Positions 46,604 to 55,029 of a stretch of 64,000 bases of DNA are shown one piece after another. Made by a program: the position numbers and the translations under genes. The stretch comes from CBDFKS01 sp965248905 (GTDB taxonomy: Bacteria; Chloroflexota; Dehalococcoidia; Lucifugimonadales; JAGWBF01). The stretch is taken from positions 124,001 to 188,000 of the forward strand of contig CBDFKS010000004.1 in NCBI GenBank assembly GCA_965248905.1, written 5' to 3'. Position 1 is the stretch's first letter. Every line of letters begins with the position of its first letter. The notes under the pieces were generated by a model that made no database searches, was not told where the DNA came from, and worked only from the letters and a program-made list of their open reading frames with translations.

Positions 46604-46653
46604 GGCGTGGAAGATGTTTAACTTAATTTGTATCTCTCGTACATGATTATAGC

Positions 46654-47033
46654 TGTTAGCAACCAGCAGAAGTGTGACACTTTGGGAACCGAGAGATCAG
46701 GAGTCGGATGGAGGTCTGGTGAGCCCCCTGAGGGTGCTGTTGTAGCATCTTCGCCGTTCGATTGTTTGAGCCCCTCCTTCCTACATCGTAGGATCTCCTG
46801 CCTCCTTCCCTTGAGGATGTCTGAGGGCGTCACGTTTCTCAGAGCCTTGTGATGGCACCGGTAGTTGTAGTAGCTAACGAAGGCCACGATGGCCGCCTCC
46901 AAGTCTGAAGGCATCTCATACGGCAGTTGGTTCACGTCCCGCTTGAGGGTTTGGTGGTAGCGCTCCAGCTTGCCGTTGGTCTGAGGGTGGAAGGGTGTTG
47001 CCAGTATGTGCTTGATGCCCACCATGCCATTGT
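46654..47033 (-). mobile_element. IS3-family element fragment (orfB end)
   Basis: Tip TGTTAGCAACCAGCAGAAGTG at 46654, then the orfB C-terminus in reverse (GMVGIKHILATPFHPQTNGK, LERYHQTLKRDVNQLPYE). A frame change follows near RCRKEG compared with copy A. Sequence beyond about 47033 does not match, so only the last third remains. It lies 50 bp after cassette 1. Confidence 0.8.
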
Positions 47034-47221
47034 TCTCGATGCCAAGTCTGCCCAGGCTCTCTGGTATGGGGAGCCTGCAACGTGGACACATCGCGAGGGA
47101 ACCGGTTGACCATAGGGGTTAGAGCATCGATGGGACGCCGAGAATCACCGTCGCTTAACAAGCTCATGTCGCCTCGTGGCGCGTGGGTACTGGGCGCCGG
47201 TAAGGTTACTCCTACTCGCTT

Positions 47222-47677
47222 CTACTGCGTTGGCTTGGGAGAGGGCCTTCCAACCGGCGTGGGCTCTCCTGGACGAACTACCTCGCAGTGGCTTAGGTCA
47301 ATAACTCCTTCAACAGCTCGCATGGTAAAGTTTAGTCCCAGACCTACTCCGAACATGGTCACTGGGCCGCTAAGGTCTCGATAGTTTCCCCACTGTCCGG
47401 GGAAGCAACCGACGTTATGGTTACCGTCTCCTCTCAGAAGGACCATCGCCGAGTTCGGGTACAGTTGTGTGACGGAATGGATCGTACCCGTCACTGACAG
47501 GTCTTGGCCACGGCACGCAGCATCTGCGCCGGTTGGGTCTGTCGTATAGGCTCTGGCCAGTTCCTCCGCTGACACGGTACGGAAAACCGAGGTGTCGGAA
47601 GGATCAGATGCGGAGCATCCCATAGCAAAGCTCAAAACTCCGACAAATAGCACGAAGCGAAGGGTCATCAGACTCAT
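47222..47677 (-). CDS. putative lipoprotein with tRNA_anti-like OB fold
   Basis: 151 residues from the ATG at 47677; an upstream ATG at 47737 would bury the signal peptide. Hydrophobic h-region TLRFVLFVGVLSF and lipobox FAMGC, so it is probably membrane-attached outside the cell. VSAEELARAYTTDPTGADAA and CRGQDLSVTGTI match the OB-like tRNA_anti-like domain of small bacterial lipoproteins. Proline-rich C-terminus. Function unknown. Confidence 0.65.
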   Translation of the reverse strand: MSLMTLRFVLFVGVLSFAMGCSASDPSDTSVFRTVSAEELARAYTTDPTGADAACRGQDLSVTGTIHSVTQLYPNSAMVLLRGDGNHNVGCFPGQWGNYRDLSGPVTMFGVGLGLNFTMRAVEGVIDLSHCEVVRPGEPTPVGRPSPKPTQ

Positions 47678-47761
47678 CCAGCCAACTCGTGCCCAATAGT
47701 GGACCTCAGTCATTGCTACGGGACGTACTCCCAGCATTCTAGATGCACAATACCTCCTGCA

Positions 47762-48274
47762 TCACGGTTCTTCCACATAGCGTCGACCTTGGTGCGCCGC
47801 TCGGCGGTTCCATTTGAAAATGTTCCAGAGAGCAAGCATTACTAGGACCAGAACCACTGGTCCGTACAAATGGGCCGTGGCCAGGTAGACCTGCGGCGCA
47901 ACCGCTGCCCCCAGGTAGAGCAGGGACAGCCCGAATCCAAGCAAGCTCCAACGACCCTTGTGGCGATCGCTCCAGATGATGGCGGTCCCCGCACCGACTC
48001 CGATCAAACCGATGGGAGCGAGGATGGCGGACCAGTACTGAGCCTGGGGTGCGGTCACTGAGGCGAGAGGCACAGCGATGAAGAGCGCACTGAGGGCCAC
48101 CGAGCAGCAAGCAGCCACCAATGAGGCAACGGCACCATGGCCCACGATCATGCCATGGCCTCGTAACCGACCAATGTACTGCCGCTTTATCCATCCGACA
48201 GAGAATACCAAAGCTGCCCCTCCACCATAGATCACGCCCATCATGATCACATAACCGACGAAGGGAGTGTCCAA
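47762..48274 (-). CDS. hypothetical membrane protein
   Basis: 170 residues with about five hydrophobic helices (VIMMGVIYGGGAALVFSVGW; ASLVAACCSVALSALFIAV; AILAPIGLIGVGAGTAIIW; LLGFGLSLLYLGAAVAPQVYL; GPVVLVLVMLALWNIF). Not recognised. It lies 21 bp after a smaller membrane-protein gene and may be co-transcribed with it and the lipoprotein. Confidence 0.6.
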   Translation of the reverse strand: MDTPFVGYVIMMGVIYGGGAALVFSVGWIKRQYIGRLRGHGMIVGHGAVASLVAACCSVALSALFIAVPLASVTAPQAQYWSAILAPIGLIGVGAGTAIIWSDRHKGRWSLLGFGLSLLYLGAAVAPQVYLATAHLYGPVVLVLVMLALWNIFKWNRRAAHQGRRYVEEP

Positions 48275-48295
48275 ACCAAGCGGTCCACCAACGGC

Positions 48296-48532
48296 TCAGG
48301 CGACCGAAATGCCCCCCATCACGCTAATGGGAAAGAGCAAAACGTGCTTTAGCTCTGGCGACAACCAGCCCGTAACAAGAGGGGATACGCCTAGAGCGAT
48401 CACGAGAACTAAAACCGCAAGCCACAAGCTGGCGTTGTCAAGAACCGTAAAGGCCAAACCGAAGCCCGCCCCCGTAACCGCGGTGAGTCCCAGCGATGCC
48501 ATGAAATGGCCTTTGGGTAGAGCCCTAGTCAT
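48296..48532 (-). CDS. hypothetical small membrane protein
   Basis: 78 residues with two or three TM helices (ASLGLTAVTGAGFGLAFTVL; ASLWLAVLVLVIALGVSPLV; HVLLFPISVMGGI). Not recognised. First of a likely three-gene minus-strand unit with the two genes downstream. Upstream lies the end of a truncated IS3-type element. Confidence 0.5.
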   Translation of the reverse strand: MTRALPKGHFMASLGLTAVTGAGFGLAFTVLDNASLWLAVLVLVIALGVSPLVTGWLSPELKHVLLFPISVMGGISVA

Positions 48533-48710
48533 CGCGCCTCGCGAGAGGGCGTATGCGACGCTTGCATCTCACCGCTGTTCTTCGCGGTGAGCGCCATATT
48601 CGTGGACACGACGTTGTAACGCGGGGGCGTCCCAAGCATTGCTGACCTGCCCCCCAAAAACTGGTCCAGTTATAAACTCGTAAAATGGAGCTGGTGAGAG
48701 GGGGTAGTCA

Positions 48711-48989
48711 ATGGCGAGTAAAAAGCGCAGTGTAGAAGAGATCATAGGGAAGCTGCGGGAAGCGGAGGTGGCCCTGGCGCAAGGGGAGACGGTGGCCCAG
48801 GCATGCAGGGGTATCGGGGTATCAGACCATACGTTTTACCGGTGGCGGCAGCAGTATGGGGGGCTGAGAATAGACCAGGCGAGGCGGTTGCGGGAGATGG
48901 AAGCGGAGAACGGACGACTCAGGCGTGCGGTAGCGGACCTAACGTTGGACAACCAGATTCTGAAGGAGGCAGCACGGGGAAACTTCTGA
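48711..48989 (+). CDS. IS3-family transposase orfA
   Basis: 92 residues. Helix-turn-helix (SVEEIIGKLREAEVALAQGE; CRGIGVSDHTFYRWRQQYGG) and a C-terminal leucine-zipper-like coiled coil (LREMEAENGRLRRAVADLTL). Intact, but its partner orfB is truncated. Confidence 0.88.
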   Translation: MASKKRSVEEIIGKLREAEVALAQGETVAQACRGIGVSDHTFYRWRQQYGGLRIDQARRLREMEAENGRLRRAVADLTLDNQILKEAARGNF

Positions 48990-49612
48990 GCCCGGCTCGC
49001 CGGCGGAGATGCGTGGAAGTGGTGGGGGACAGGTATGGCATCTCTGAGCGGCGCGCTTGCCGGGCGCTTGAGCAACCCCGGTCAACACAGAGGTACGCTG
49101 CAACAGTGGCCGATGATGAGGAGGCCCTGACGATGGCAGTGGTTCGGCTGGCCAGTCGGTACGGACGGTATGGGTACCGGCGGGTGACTGCCATGCTGCA
49201 ATGGGAGGGATGGAGAGTGAACCACAAGCGGGTGGAGCGGATCTGGCGACGGGAAGGACTCAAGGTACCAGCCAAACAGCCCAAACGGGGCCGACTCTGG
49301 CTTACTGACGGCTCCTGCGTGCGGCTGAGGCCACAACGACGGAACCACGTCTGGGCATACGACTTTGTGGCCCTTCGTACCAGTGACGGCAAACCCGTTC
49401 GTCTCCTGACAGCGGTGGATGAGTATACCAGGGAGTGTCTGGCCATCCATGTGGGTCGCTCGTTACGCTCACCCCATGTCATTGAATGCCTGGGGGACCT
49501 CATGGTCCAGCGTGGCGTGCCGGAGCACCTCCGCTCGGACAACGGGCCGGAGTTCACTGCCAGGGCGGTGCGGTTGTGGCTCCCACCCCTTGGAGCCACA
49601 ACTCTCTCCGTA
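48980..49612 (+). pseudogene. IS3-family transposase orfB, C-terminally truncated
   Basis: Overlaps orfA in a different frame. LSPARRRRCVEVVGDRYGIS, ASRYGRYGYRRVTAMLQWEG, then the rve core with HVWAYDFVALRTSDGK (first Asp) and HLRSDNGPEFTARAV (second Asp). The frame runs past the break into host DNA, ending at 49648. The DDE glutamate is missing, so it should be inactive. Confidence 0.85.
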
Positions 49613-49966
49613 GCCCCAGAACCCGACCACACCTTCACCGGTGTATAAAGAGCCCTGTCCGATGCCGCGGAGACGCACCTTGTGCGTCGCCGCGTCTATC
49701 CATAACCCGACCTTCAGGTCTTGAAGCTGCTGACGCATGCTCTCACTTGAGTCTTGGACAACGGACCTGACACGTGCGCTCTCGATGATGTCCGGGTCGG
49801 CGCCGTAAGCCTTCAGAGCTGCCCGGAGCTCCTGTTTCGCCGAAGCCTCCAGCTCAGTGGTTCCACGGACAATCACGGTGACCCTTACGTACCATTCCTC
49901 CCGTGGCTGGCCTGGACGGTCACCCCGCTCGAAGAAGCTCAGGTGGTAGGACCCCTTGAAAGCCTC
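49613..49966 (-). pseudogene. C-terminal part of the lipoprotein gene, separated by TGA and cut by the IS
   Basis: Directly after the TGA at 49967-49969 the same frame continues as EAFKGSYHLSFFERGDRPGQ and on through GTTELEASAKQELRAAL to LKVGLWIDAATHKVRLRGIG. The VGLWIDAATHKVR segment is typical of the end of LppX/LolA-like lipoproteins. It ends at the truncated IS3-type element. So the original gene probably ran from 50611 past 49613. Confidence 0.6.
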
Positions 49967-50611
49967 TCATTCGGCGGAGTCCTCCAGCCGTAATCCGGAC
50001 ACCTCATATCCCAGCGCGCTAAGCTCCTGGGCGTCGGCTCCTCCTGGGTATGGGAAGCCCAAGCTAACGAGGACGTGCGGCTCTTGGGGAGGCATCATAT
50101 CCAGGAGGGCATCGGCGTCGAGGCCGGTAGACACGATCTGGTATTTGCGACCGTCGATGGCCTCCGTCCCGACGATCTCCGGGCCATCGGCGAAGCGGAG
50201 TGCGACCCGCGGGTCGGATACGATGCTCAGGAAGACCCTAAAACTGGAGTGCCCAGGCGACGTGAGCCAACGAGCGCCGCCCTCCGAGGAGAAGACCTCG
50301 CCTTCCGAGAGGAGCATGTATCGGGGCCAATCGCCGCTCATGTCCCTCAGGAGAGTGAGGCTTGGAACATAGGTGAACTCTGTCTCAAGCTGCGAAGGTG
50401 AAAAGGCAAAGCCACCTCGGAAGCTCTGCTGGTCCATCGCCTCCTGAGCGCGAGCGACAAGCGCCTTTGCGGTGGGGGGACCTCCACCGGGGGCGTCTGT
50501 AGCACTGGCAGGAAGCTCAGTTGTGGTGGTGGGCGGAGCGAGCTCGGGTTCGTCTGTTGTTCCGCAGGCGACAACGAATGCGCCGAAGGCGAGCAAGATT
50601 ATCACGACCAA
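49967..50611 (-). CDS. putative lipoprotein, probably shortened by a nonsense codon
   Basis: 214 residues from a TTG start; lipobox FVVAC at about residue 16, then a Thr/Pro/Ala-rich linker. The body (ALVARAQEAMDQQSFRGGFAF; EIVGTEAIDGRKYQIVSTGL) resembles LolA/LppX-type lipid-carrier lipoproteins. The frame is ended by a TGA after LEDSAE, but coherent protein-like sequence continues in the same frame; a TGG to TGA change would explain this. Confidence 0.6.
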   Translation of the reverse strand: MVVIILLAFGAFVVACGTTDEPELAPPTTTTELPASATDAPGGGPPTAKALVARAQEAMDQQSFRGGFAFSPSQLETEFTYVPSLTLLRDMSGDWPRYMLLSEGEVFSSEGGARWLTSPGHSSFRVFLSIVSDPRVALRFADGPEIVGTEAIDGRKYQIVSTGLDADALLDMMPPQEPHVLVSLGFPYPGGADAQELSALGYEVSGLRLEDSAE

Positions 50612-50653
50612 CTTGTCTATTCACCAATAGGCTCCACTGTGCCCCGCGCTGCC

Positions 50654-50992
50654 TCAATCCGCGAGCAGCTCCATGTATCCCTCTTTAAGCACTACTGCCC
50701 CTTCGGGAATCCCGAGCCTTTCCATTATCTGGAGCGCGTCGTCAATTTGATCCTCATCGAACAGTCCTATCCGGATGCGGTTTTCGACCTCTCGCACCGA
50801 TGTGCTGGCTGGGGGTATGCCGCTCTCGATTAAAGCTCTGTCGAGGATGTGGAACCACTCGACCAACTGGTCGAAAGAGTAGTCGCCTTGAACGGGGATT
50901 ATCTGGGTGATCTCACGACTACCGTGATACGCTGCGCGGAAAGCCGCCTCCGCGGCTGCCGTGTTGGTGACGTCCAGCATGTAGACGACGAC
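50654..50992 (-). pseudogene. hypothetical protein, 5' end removed by IS3 tip
   Basis: The frame is open back to the IS3 tip at 50993 (VVVYMLDVTNTAAAEAAFRA), so the ATG at 50980 is probably internal and the true N-terminus is lost. 108 residues remain from that ATG, ending LKEGYMELLAD. Mixed alpha/beta, no TM. Not recognised. Confidence 0.5.
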
Positions 50993-51121
50993 TGTAGACC
51001 GTCAGCGATAATGGGACACATATAAGGGTAGGAAAACCCGAGAGTCGGAGGGTGGTGTGAGCTCCTGAAATGAGGGTAGAGTTACCCACAGAAAGGAGCA
51101 GATGTGATGCTCCTATAGATG

Positions 51122-52237
51122 TCAAGCGGCTGCTGGTAGAGCCAGGTTCTTGCGTCCGATCTCATGCAAGATGGCGAAGATCTGACGAGCGACGTAGCGT
51201 TTGAGGCAGCGGATGACCTCGGACTTTGTCATCCCCTCCCTGGTGCGACGCCGCATATACTCCCTCGTCCGCTCATCGTAGCGGAGTCTCACAAGGACAA
51301 CGCGATAGAGAGCGGCATTGGCTTGTCGATCGCCTCCGCGGTTGAGTCGGTGGCGTTCGGTCTTGCCTGAAGAGGCAGGAATGGGGTTTACTCCGCACAG
51401 GGCGGCGAAGGCGGGCTCAGACCTCAGTCGCTCGGGATTGCTGCCGGCAGTCACGAGAAGCGTGGCTGCGGTGTCCGCTCCGACTCCGAAGGTGTGGACC
51501 AATGCCGGCGCAGTCTCCGCGGTGAGCCGGGCCAGCTCGTCGTCGTTACATTCGATCTCGCAGGTGAGCTGGCTGTGACGACGGGCAAGCAGCCGAAGTG
51601 CATGCTTAGCTGCTGCTACCGGCGTCGCCAGCCTACCCGGGCGAAAGCTAATGCAGCGATCTACAAGCCTCCGGGCATTTAGTCCGGCCAATTCCTCTCG
51701 CAACTCAACAGGCGCGGTGACCACAAGGGCTTTCATCTGGTTGATGGCCTGCGTGCGGGCCTTCATCGCAGAGTCCTTGACAATCTTGAGCACCCGGATC
51801 ATCTCCACCTTGTCCACACCTGACTTGGGAGACTCCCGAGCCACCCCGGCGAGGACAGATCGTGCGGCCATTTCAGCGTCGAGAGGGTCGCTTTTGCCCA
51901 GTCTACGGCGTGTGGACCTGTCTGGTCGGTTGACCTCGATAACTTTGTGGCCACACCGAGCAAGGTGTCGAGCCAGCCCCGCTCCATATGAGCCGGTCCC
52001 TTCGACGCCAAAGGTGGAGACCTGGCCCAGGCCGATAGCCCAGGTCTCCAGGTCCTCGTAGCCCTTGGCCGTCGTCCCTAGCCGGTATTCACCCAGGCGC
52101 GTTCCATGGTGGTCGATTGCCACAGCTACGTGTTCGTCCAGGTGCGTGTCAACACCAACGATCACCCTGGCGACACCATCCAATCCGCTGCTAGTGGTCA
52201 CAGACTGCCTCCTCGCTCTTGAGTGAGATGGCTCCAA
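51122..52237 (-). CDS. IS110 family transposase (DEDD)
   Basis: 371 residues, apparently intact. The N-terminal RuvC-like DEDD domain has VIVGVDTHLDEHVAVAID, FGVEGTGSYGAGLARHLA and GKSDPLDAEMAARSV. The C-terminal Tnp_20 domain has TFGVGADTAATLLVTAGSNP, AFAALCGVNPIPASSGKTER and NRGGDRQANAALYRVV with the likely catalytic serine. IS110 enzymes recombine DNA guided by a bridge RNA encoded in the element. Confidence 0.93.
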   Translation of the reverse strand: MEPSHSRARRQSVTTSSGLDGVARVIVGVDTHLDEHVAVAIDHHGTRLGEYRLGTTAKGYEDLETWAIGLGQVSTFGVEGTGSYGAGLARHLARCGHKVIEVNRPDRSTRRRLGKSDPLDAEMAARSVLAGVARESPKSGVDKVEMIRVLKIVKDSAMKARTQAINQMKALVVTAPVELREELAGLNARRLVDRCISFRPGRLATPVAAAKHALRLLARRHSQLTCEIECNDDELARLTAETAPALVHTFGVGADTAATLLVTAGSNPERLRSEPAFAALCGVNPIPASSGKTERHRLNRGGDRQANAALYRVVLVRLRYDERTREYMRRRTREGMTKSEVIRCLKRYVARQIFAILHEIGRKNLALPAAA

Positions 52238-52416
52238 CAGGCCAGGAGAGCGGACAGGACTGCGACGGGGCCTTTGGCCAGGCTCCTATCAGGTCACTGC
52301 TCACCTGGTCGGTGGGCGGGTTGGGCCGCCTCGAGAACGAGGTCGACAGATCACATTAAAGGCACTGCGCCGGTCCCATTCTCGGGTCAGACCCGACCCG
52401 AGAAGGCCCGGGAAAG
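52238..52416 (-). ncRNA. candidate bridge RNA region of the IS110 element
   Basis: The non-coding part upstream of the transposase is about 180 bp. It holds self-complementary stretches, e.g. GGTCAGACCCGACC near 52385, CCTCGAGAACGAGG near 52329 and GGCCTTTGGCC near 52275. In IS110-group elements such as IS621 the bridge RNA is encoded upstream of the transposase. This is inferred from position and structure only. Confidence 0.35.
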
Positions 52417-52417
52417 A

Positions 52418-52831
52418 TTATCGCAGTCCCAATTAGAAGTAAGCAAAGCAGAGGCTGCCGAGGAACGAAGCGAGCAGACCAGGTCTTTCGTCCGCACAGT
52501 GAAGGCGGCTGCCCGACGTAAGTACAGCTCGGAAGAGAAGATCCGAATTGTTCTGGAGGGCTTCCGCCGCGAGGTCACAGTCAACGACCTGTGCCGGCGG
52601 GAGGGGATCAAGCCCCACTCCTACTACTCGTGGACCAAAGAGTTCATGGAGGCGGGCAAGGAGAGGTTGACCCGTGACTCGGTTCGGGACGCCACTCAGC
52701 ATGAGGTAGGGCAACTCAAGCGAGAGAACGGGGAACTCAAGGAGCTAGTGGCCGATCTGTCGCTGGAGGCGTACCGTCTCAAAAAAACGGCCATCCCCAT
52801 GCCCCAGGACGCCACCGGTACCAGCGGATGA
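52418..52831 (+). pseudogene. IS3-family orfA of copy C, start codon lost
   Basis: Matches copy A orfA (KYSSEEKIRIVLEGFRREVT; CRREGIKPHSYYSWTKEFME) and continues through the coiled coil (LKRENGELKELVADLSLEAY). At 52781-52787 an A7 run is placed for a -1 frameshift into orfB. The ATG found in copy A is replaced here because IS110 inserted at that point. An open frame runs upstream through IS110 DNA to an ATG at 52223. Confidence 0.75.
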
Positions 52832-53274
52832 GCGCCCCGGAGAAGGCAGAGGTAGTTACCAAAGTATCCTCGTCTCCCCTCCCTAAGCGGAAGGTCCTCA
52901 GAGAGCTGGGCATCCCTAAGAGCACCTACTACCGGTGGCGCAGACGCCAAGACCAACAAGGACTTGAGGACCGACCAGGAGGCGATCAGCCACCATGGAA
53001 CCGTCTTACTATTCAGGAAGAACGCTCAGTCCTGTTATCAGCCAGAGAGATGCCAGAGCTGAGCTGCCGTCAGCTGGCCGCGTGGATCACCGACAACCAG
53101 GGCTTCTCAGTCTCAGAGTCCAGCGTCTACCGTATCCTGGGCAGGGAGGGCCTAGTGAAGAGGCCTGAGATGCGGTTGGCCGCGGGGAAGGAGGTGAAGG
53201 CTCAAACCACCGAACGGCGACGACTCTACAACAGGGCCCTCAGGGAGCTCACCAGACCTCCATCCAGCCCCTGA
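52828..53274 (+). pseudogene. IS3-family orfB of copy C, catalytic core deleted in frame
   Basis: 148 residues. The N-terminal HTH part (APEKAEVVTKVSSSPLPKRK; SCRQLAAWITDNQGFS) runs to RLAAGKE and then jumps to VKAQTTERRRLYNRALRELT, which is the C-terminus in copy A. The whole DDE domain of roughly 165 residues is missing. The junction AAGGAG at 53188-53193 is present at both breakpoints in copy A, pointing to deletion between short direct repeats. Confidence 0.88.
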
Positions 53275-53311
53275 TCTCTCGGCTCCCAATGTGTCCCACT
53301 TTTGCTGGTTG

Positions 53312-53740
53312 CTAACACTTGGAGCGTATCAAGGCCCAGCCGCAATGCAGGAACGCCTCCTCTACAGTAATCCGCAGCCCTGAGACCGGTGCCCTACGGT
53401 TCACCTTCATGGGCTCCAAGAGCTCTGTATCGGTCACGATCTCGGCCTTGCCTTTCACTCGCAGCGTTTCGTTCATCCCCGGCACGAAAAATAGCAGTCC
53501 CACTCCAGGGTTTTCCACAATGTTTTGCAAGGAGTCCACCTGGTTGTTCCCGGGTCGGTCAGGGAGGAGCAATGTTTTGTCGTCTAGTACCTCCACAAAC
53601 CCCGGCGGATCGCCTCGAGGTGAAGCATCGGCCTGACCGTCGGCACCCGCAGAGCTCAGAACACAAAGAGGCGAGAGAGCTATGAAGCTCCGGCAGTGAA
53701 CGTCTAGGTGGTCCAACACCTTTTGGACCGCCCGGGGAGC
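53312..53740 (-). pseudogene. pyridoxamine 5'-phosphate oxidase-like FMN-binding protein, both ends lost
   Basis: AVQKVLDHLDVHCRSFIALS, then ADASPRGDPPGFVEVLDDKT and NPGVGLLFFVPGMNETLRV match PNPOx-family flavin or F420-linked proteins of about 200 residues. The upstream frame is closed by a TAA near 53745. The downstream end is cut at 53318 by the IS3 tip, whose TGTTAG supplies a Cys codon and a TAG stop. About 135 residues remain. Confidence 0.75.
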
Positions 53741-54134
53741 AGGTGGTTAGTAGACGGTCCGCAGTTCAGAGTAGTTGCTAACAACCATATCCTACACCCT
53801 TGGTTAATTTCGACGTTTTGGGTTACCCTCTTCCAGTATGACCTACAATCGTCATCCTCGGCAACTACTACGCCGCCTCAAGTAATACTTCTCTCGCGGC
53901 ACCAGTTTTGGCGAGACCAGGTTCACATAACGTCCAAGGATGCCTTCGTTGATGTCAAAGTTGTCACTGATACCGGATGAGAGATGGCTCTTCTGTCAAT
54001 TAGGCGCGGCTAAGCCTGGTGGCCCCTTGTCGGTGTACACCTGCCGAACTCGTCGTGGACACTGGAATAACCGGCTCTACCAATCTGAATCGAAGTGTCA
54101 AACTAAGTGCTAGCTACTACAGGTCTGCTTCCAG
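53741..54134. other. non-coding or fully decayed stretch
   Basis: About 390 bp between the PNPOx fragment and the transglutaminase gene. A short open frame at 53708-53980 on plus has no family-like features. I see no gene, hairpin or IS end here; lower G+C than the flanks suggests decayed sequence. Confidence 0.4.
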
Positions 54135-55025
54135 TCAGCTTGGCTCACCACCTCTAACTCGGTGGACGGCACGCACCCGCACGTCCACGGCAAGCCGGAC
54201 TTCCCCACCTCCTACAAAGACGCCACGGATGGGAGCTACATCCTGATAATCGCGACCGATTGCTACCCGCACGTGCCGTTCGTCAGCCAGGCACCGGTTA
54301 GTGGGATCGAAGCCAATCCAGCCAAGGCCGGGCAGGTGGCACTCGGTCCAAGCGTGGGTGGCTGCTTGCGGCAGATCTTCTTCGTCTTGGCCGGCGATGC
54401 ACAGGTAGCCAGAGACGTAGCGGGTAGGGATGTTCCAGGCACGAGCAATGGCGATCATGACATGGGCGTAGTCCTGACAGACTCCTTGTCTAGTTTCAAG
54501 GATGTGCTCTATTGGAGACACCACCGAGGTGCTGCCTGGAACATATTGGAAGCTACGGTAGAGGGCGTCTGAAAGCTGTAACAGCGTTCTTAATGGATCG
54601 TCTTCTGGCTTGATTTCCAACTCGTCCACGAAGGCGGTGAGAGCTGGAGAAGACTGGACGAAGGCGCTGGGGTGAGTGAAGTCCCAATAGCTGAACGATT
54701 CCGCCCATGAGCGTATCTCTTCCCATGCGCCGGAACCCAAGGAATCCGGCAGCGCTGTCGGGCGTGCTCGTTCCACGGTGGCCCGAGACGTGATCTCCAG
54801 CGATTCGTGTTCGCGATGGATGTTCATGACCTGTTTGGTATTGCCGAAGAAGTCCGTCTCGCTATTAAGCGGCGCTGGGGGGTCCGTCGCCACGTCAAAG
54901 CTCAGAAGCCGTTGCCCCGAATCATCGCGGGGCTTGAGACAGAGGGAAAGCACACAGTACCGTACTGGCGACGTGTAGTAGTGGCGGGAGACGTGCTCAA
55001 TCTCGTAGAGCGCCGGTTGCTTCAT
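54135..55025 (-). CDS. transglutaminase-like cysteine protease
   Basis: 296 residues. N-terminal bacterial transglutaminase-like domain (YEIEHVSRHYYTSPVRYCVL; CLKPRDDSGQRLLSFDVATD) and a papain-like core with the triad in RQGVCQDYAHVMIA (Cys near residue 180), ATHAWTECHLPG (His) and GWIGFDPTN (Asp). Cytosolic, no signal peptide. It follows the alpha-E gene by 4 bp; these three genes are usually found together and are thought to make or cleave a peptide or amide. Confidence 0.88.
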   Translation of the reverse strand: MKQPALYEIEHVSRHYYTSPVRYCVLSLCLKPRDDSGQRLLSFDVATDPPAPLNSETDFFGNTKQVMNIHREHESLEITSRATVERARPTALPDSLGSGAWEEIRSWAESFSYWDFTHPSAFVQSSPALTAFVDELEIKPEDDPLRTLLQLSDALYRSFQYVPGSTSVVSPIEHILETRQGVCQDYAHVMIAIARAWNIPTRYVSGYLCIAGQDEEDLPQAATHAWTECHLPGLGWIGFDPTNRCLADERHVRVAIGRDYQDVAPIRGVFVGGGEVRLAVDVRVRAVHRVRGGEPS

Positions 55026-55029
55026 AGTT

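Larger units (their letters stand above)
48643..49612 (+). mobile_element. second IS3-family element, right part missing
   Basis: Left end TGACCTGCCCCCCAAAAACT at 48643, a common IS3-type terminal sequence, followed by orfA and a truncated orfB. The right third, including the last catalytic glutamate and right end, is missing. The junction with a host lipoprotein remnant is at about 49612. Unrelated to IS3 copies A and C in this window. Confidence 0.8.
51106..52416 (-). mobile_element. IS110-family element nested at the orfA start codon of IS3 copy C
   Basis: Boundaries come from comparing IS3 copies A and C. The copy A leader AAAGGAGCCCAAGATGTCCC corresponds to AAAGGAGCAGATGT ending near 51105 in copy C. 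Matching orfA sequence resumes near 52417 (CGCAGTCCCAATTAGAAG). The insert holds one transposase gene with about 180 bp upstream and 16 bp downstream. No inverted repeats, as usual for IS110. Confidence 0.65.
50993..53317 (+). mobile_element. IS3-family element, copy C, interrupted by IS110
   Basis: orfA-side tip TGTAGACCGTCAGCGATAAT at 50993 with a leader matching that of copy A (GGGTAGGAAAACCCGAGAG). It is followed by an IS110 insertion, then orfA, a deleted orfB and the orfB-side tip at 53317 (complement of TGTTAGCAACCAGCAAAAGT). Without the IS110 the element would be only about 1.0 kb, because the orfB catalytic core is deleted. No target duplication is visible. Confidence 0.78.

Noticed and set aside
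46618..47091. 157-residue minus-strand gene downstream of cassette 1
   Set aside because: Its centre is IS3 orfB and both ends are out-of-frame or unrelated sequence, so it is an IS fragment, not a gene.
53708..53980. 90-residue plus-strand open frame
   Set aside because: No domain-like features, no ribosome site, and it overlaps the PNPOx fragment in antisense.
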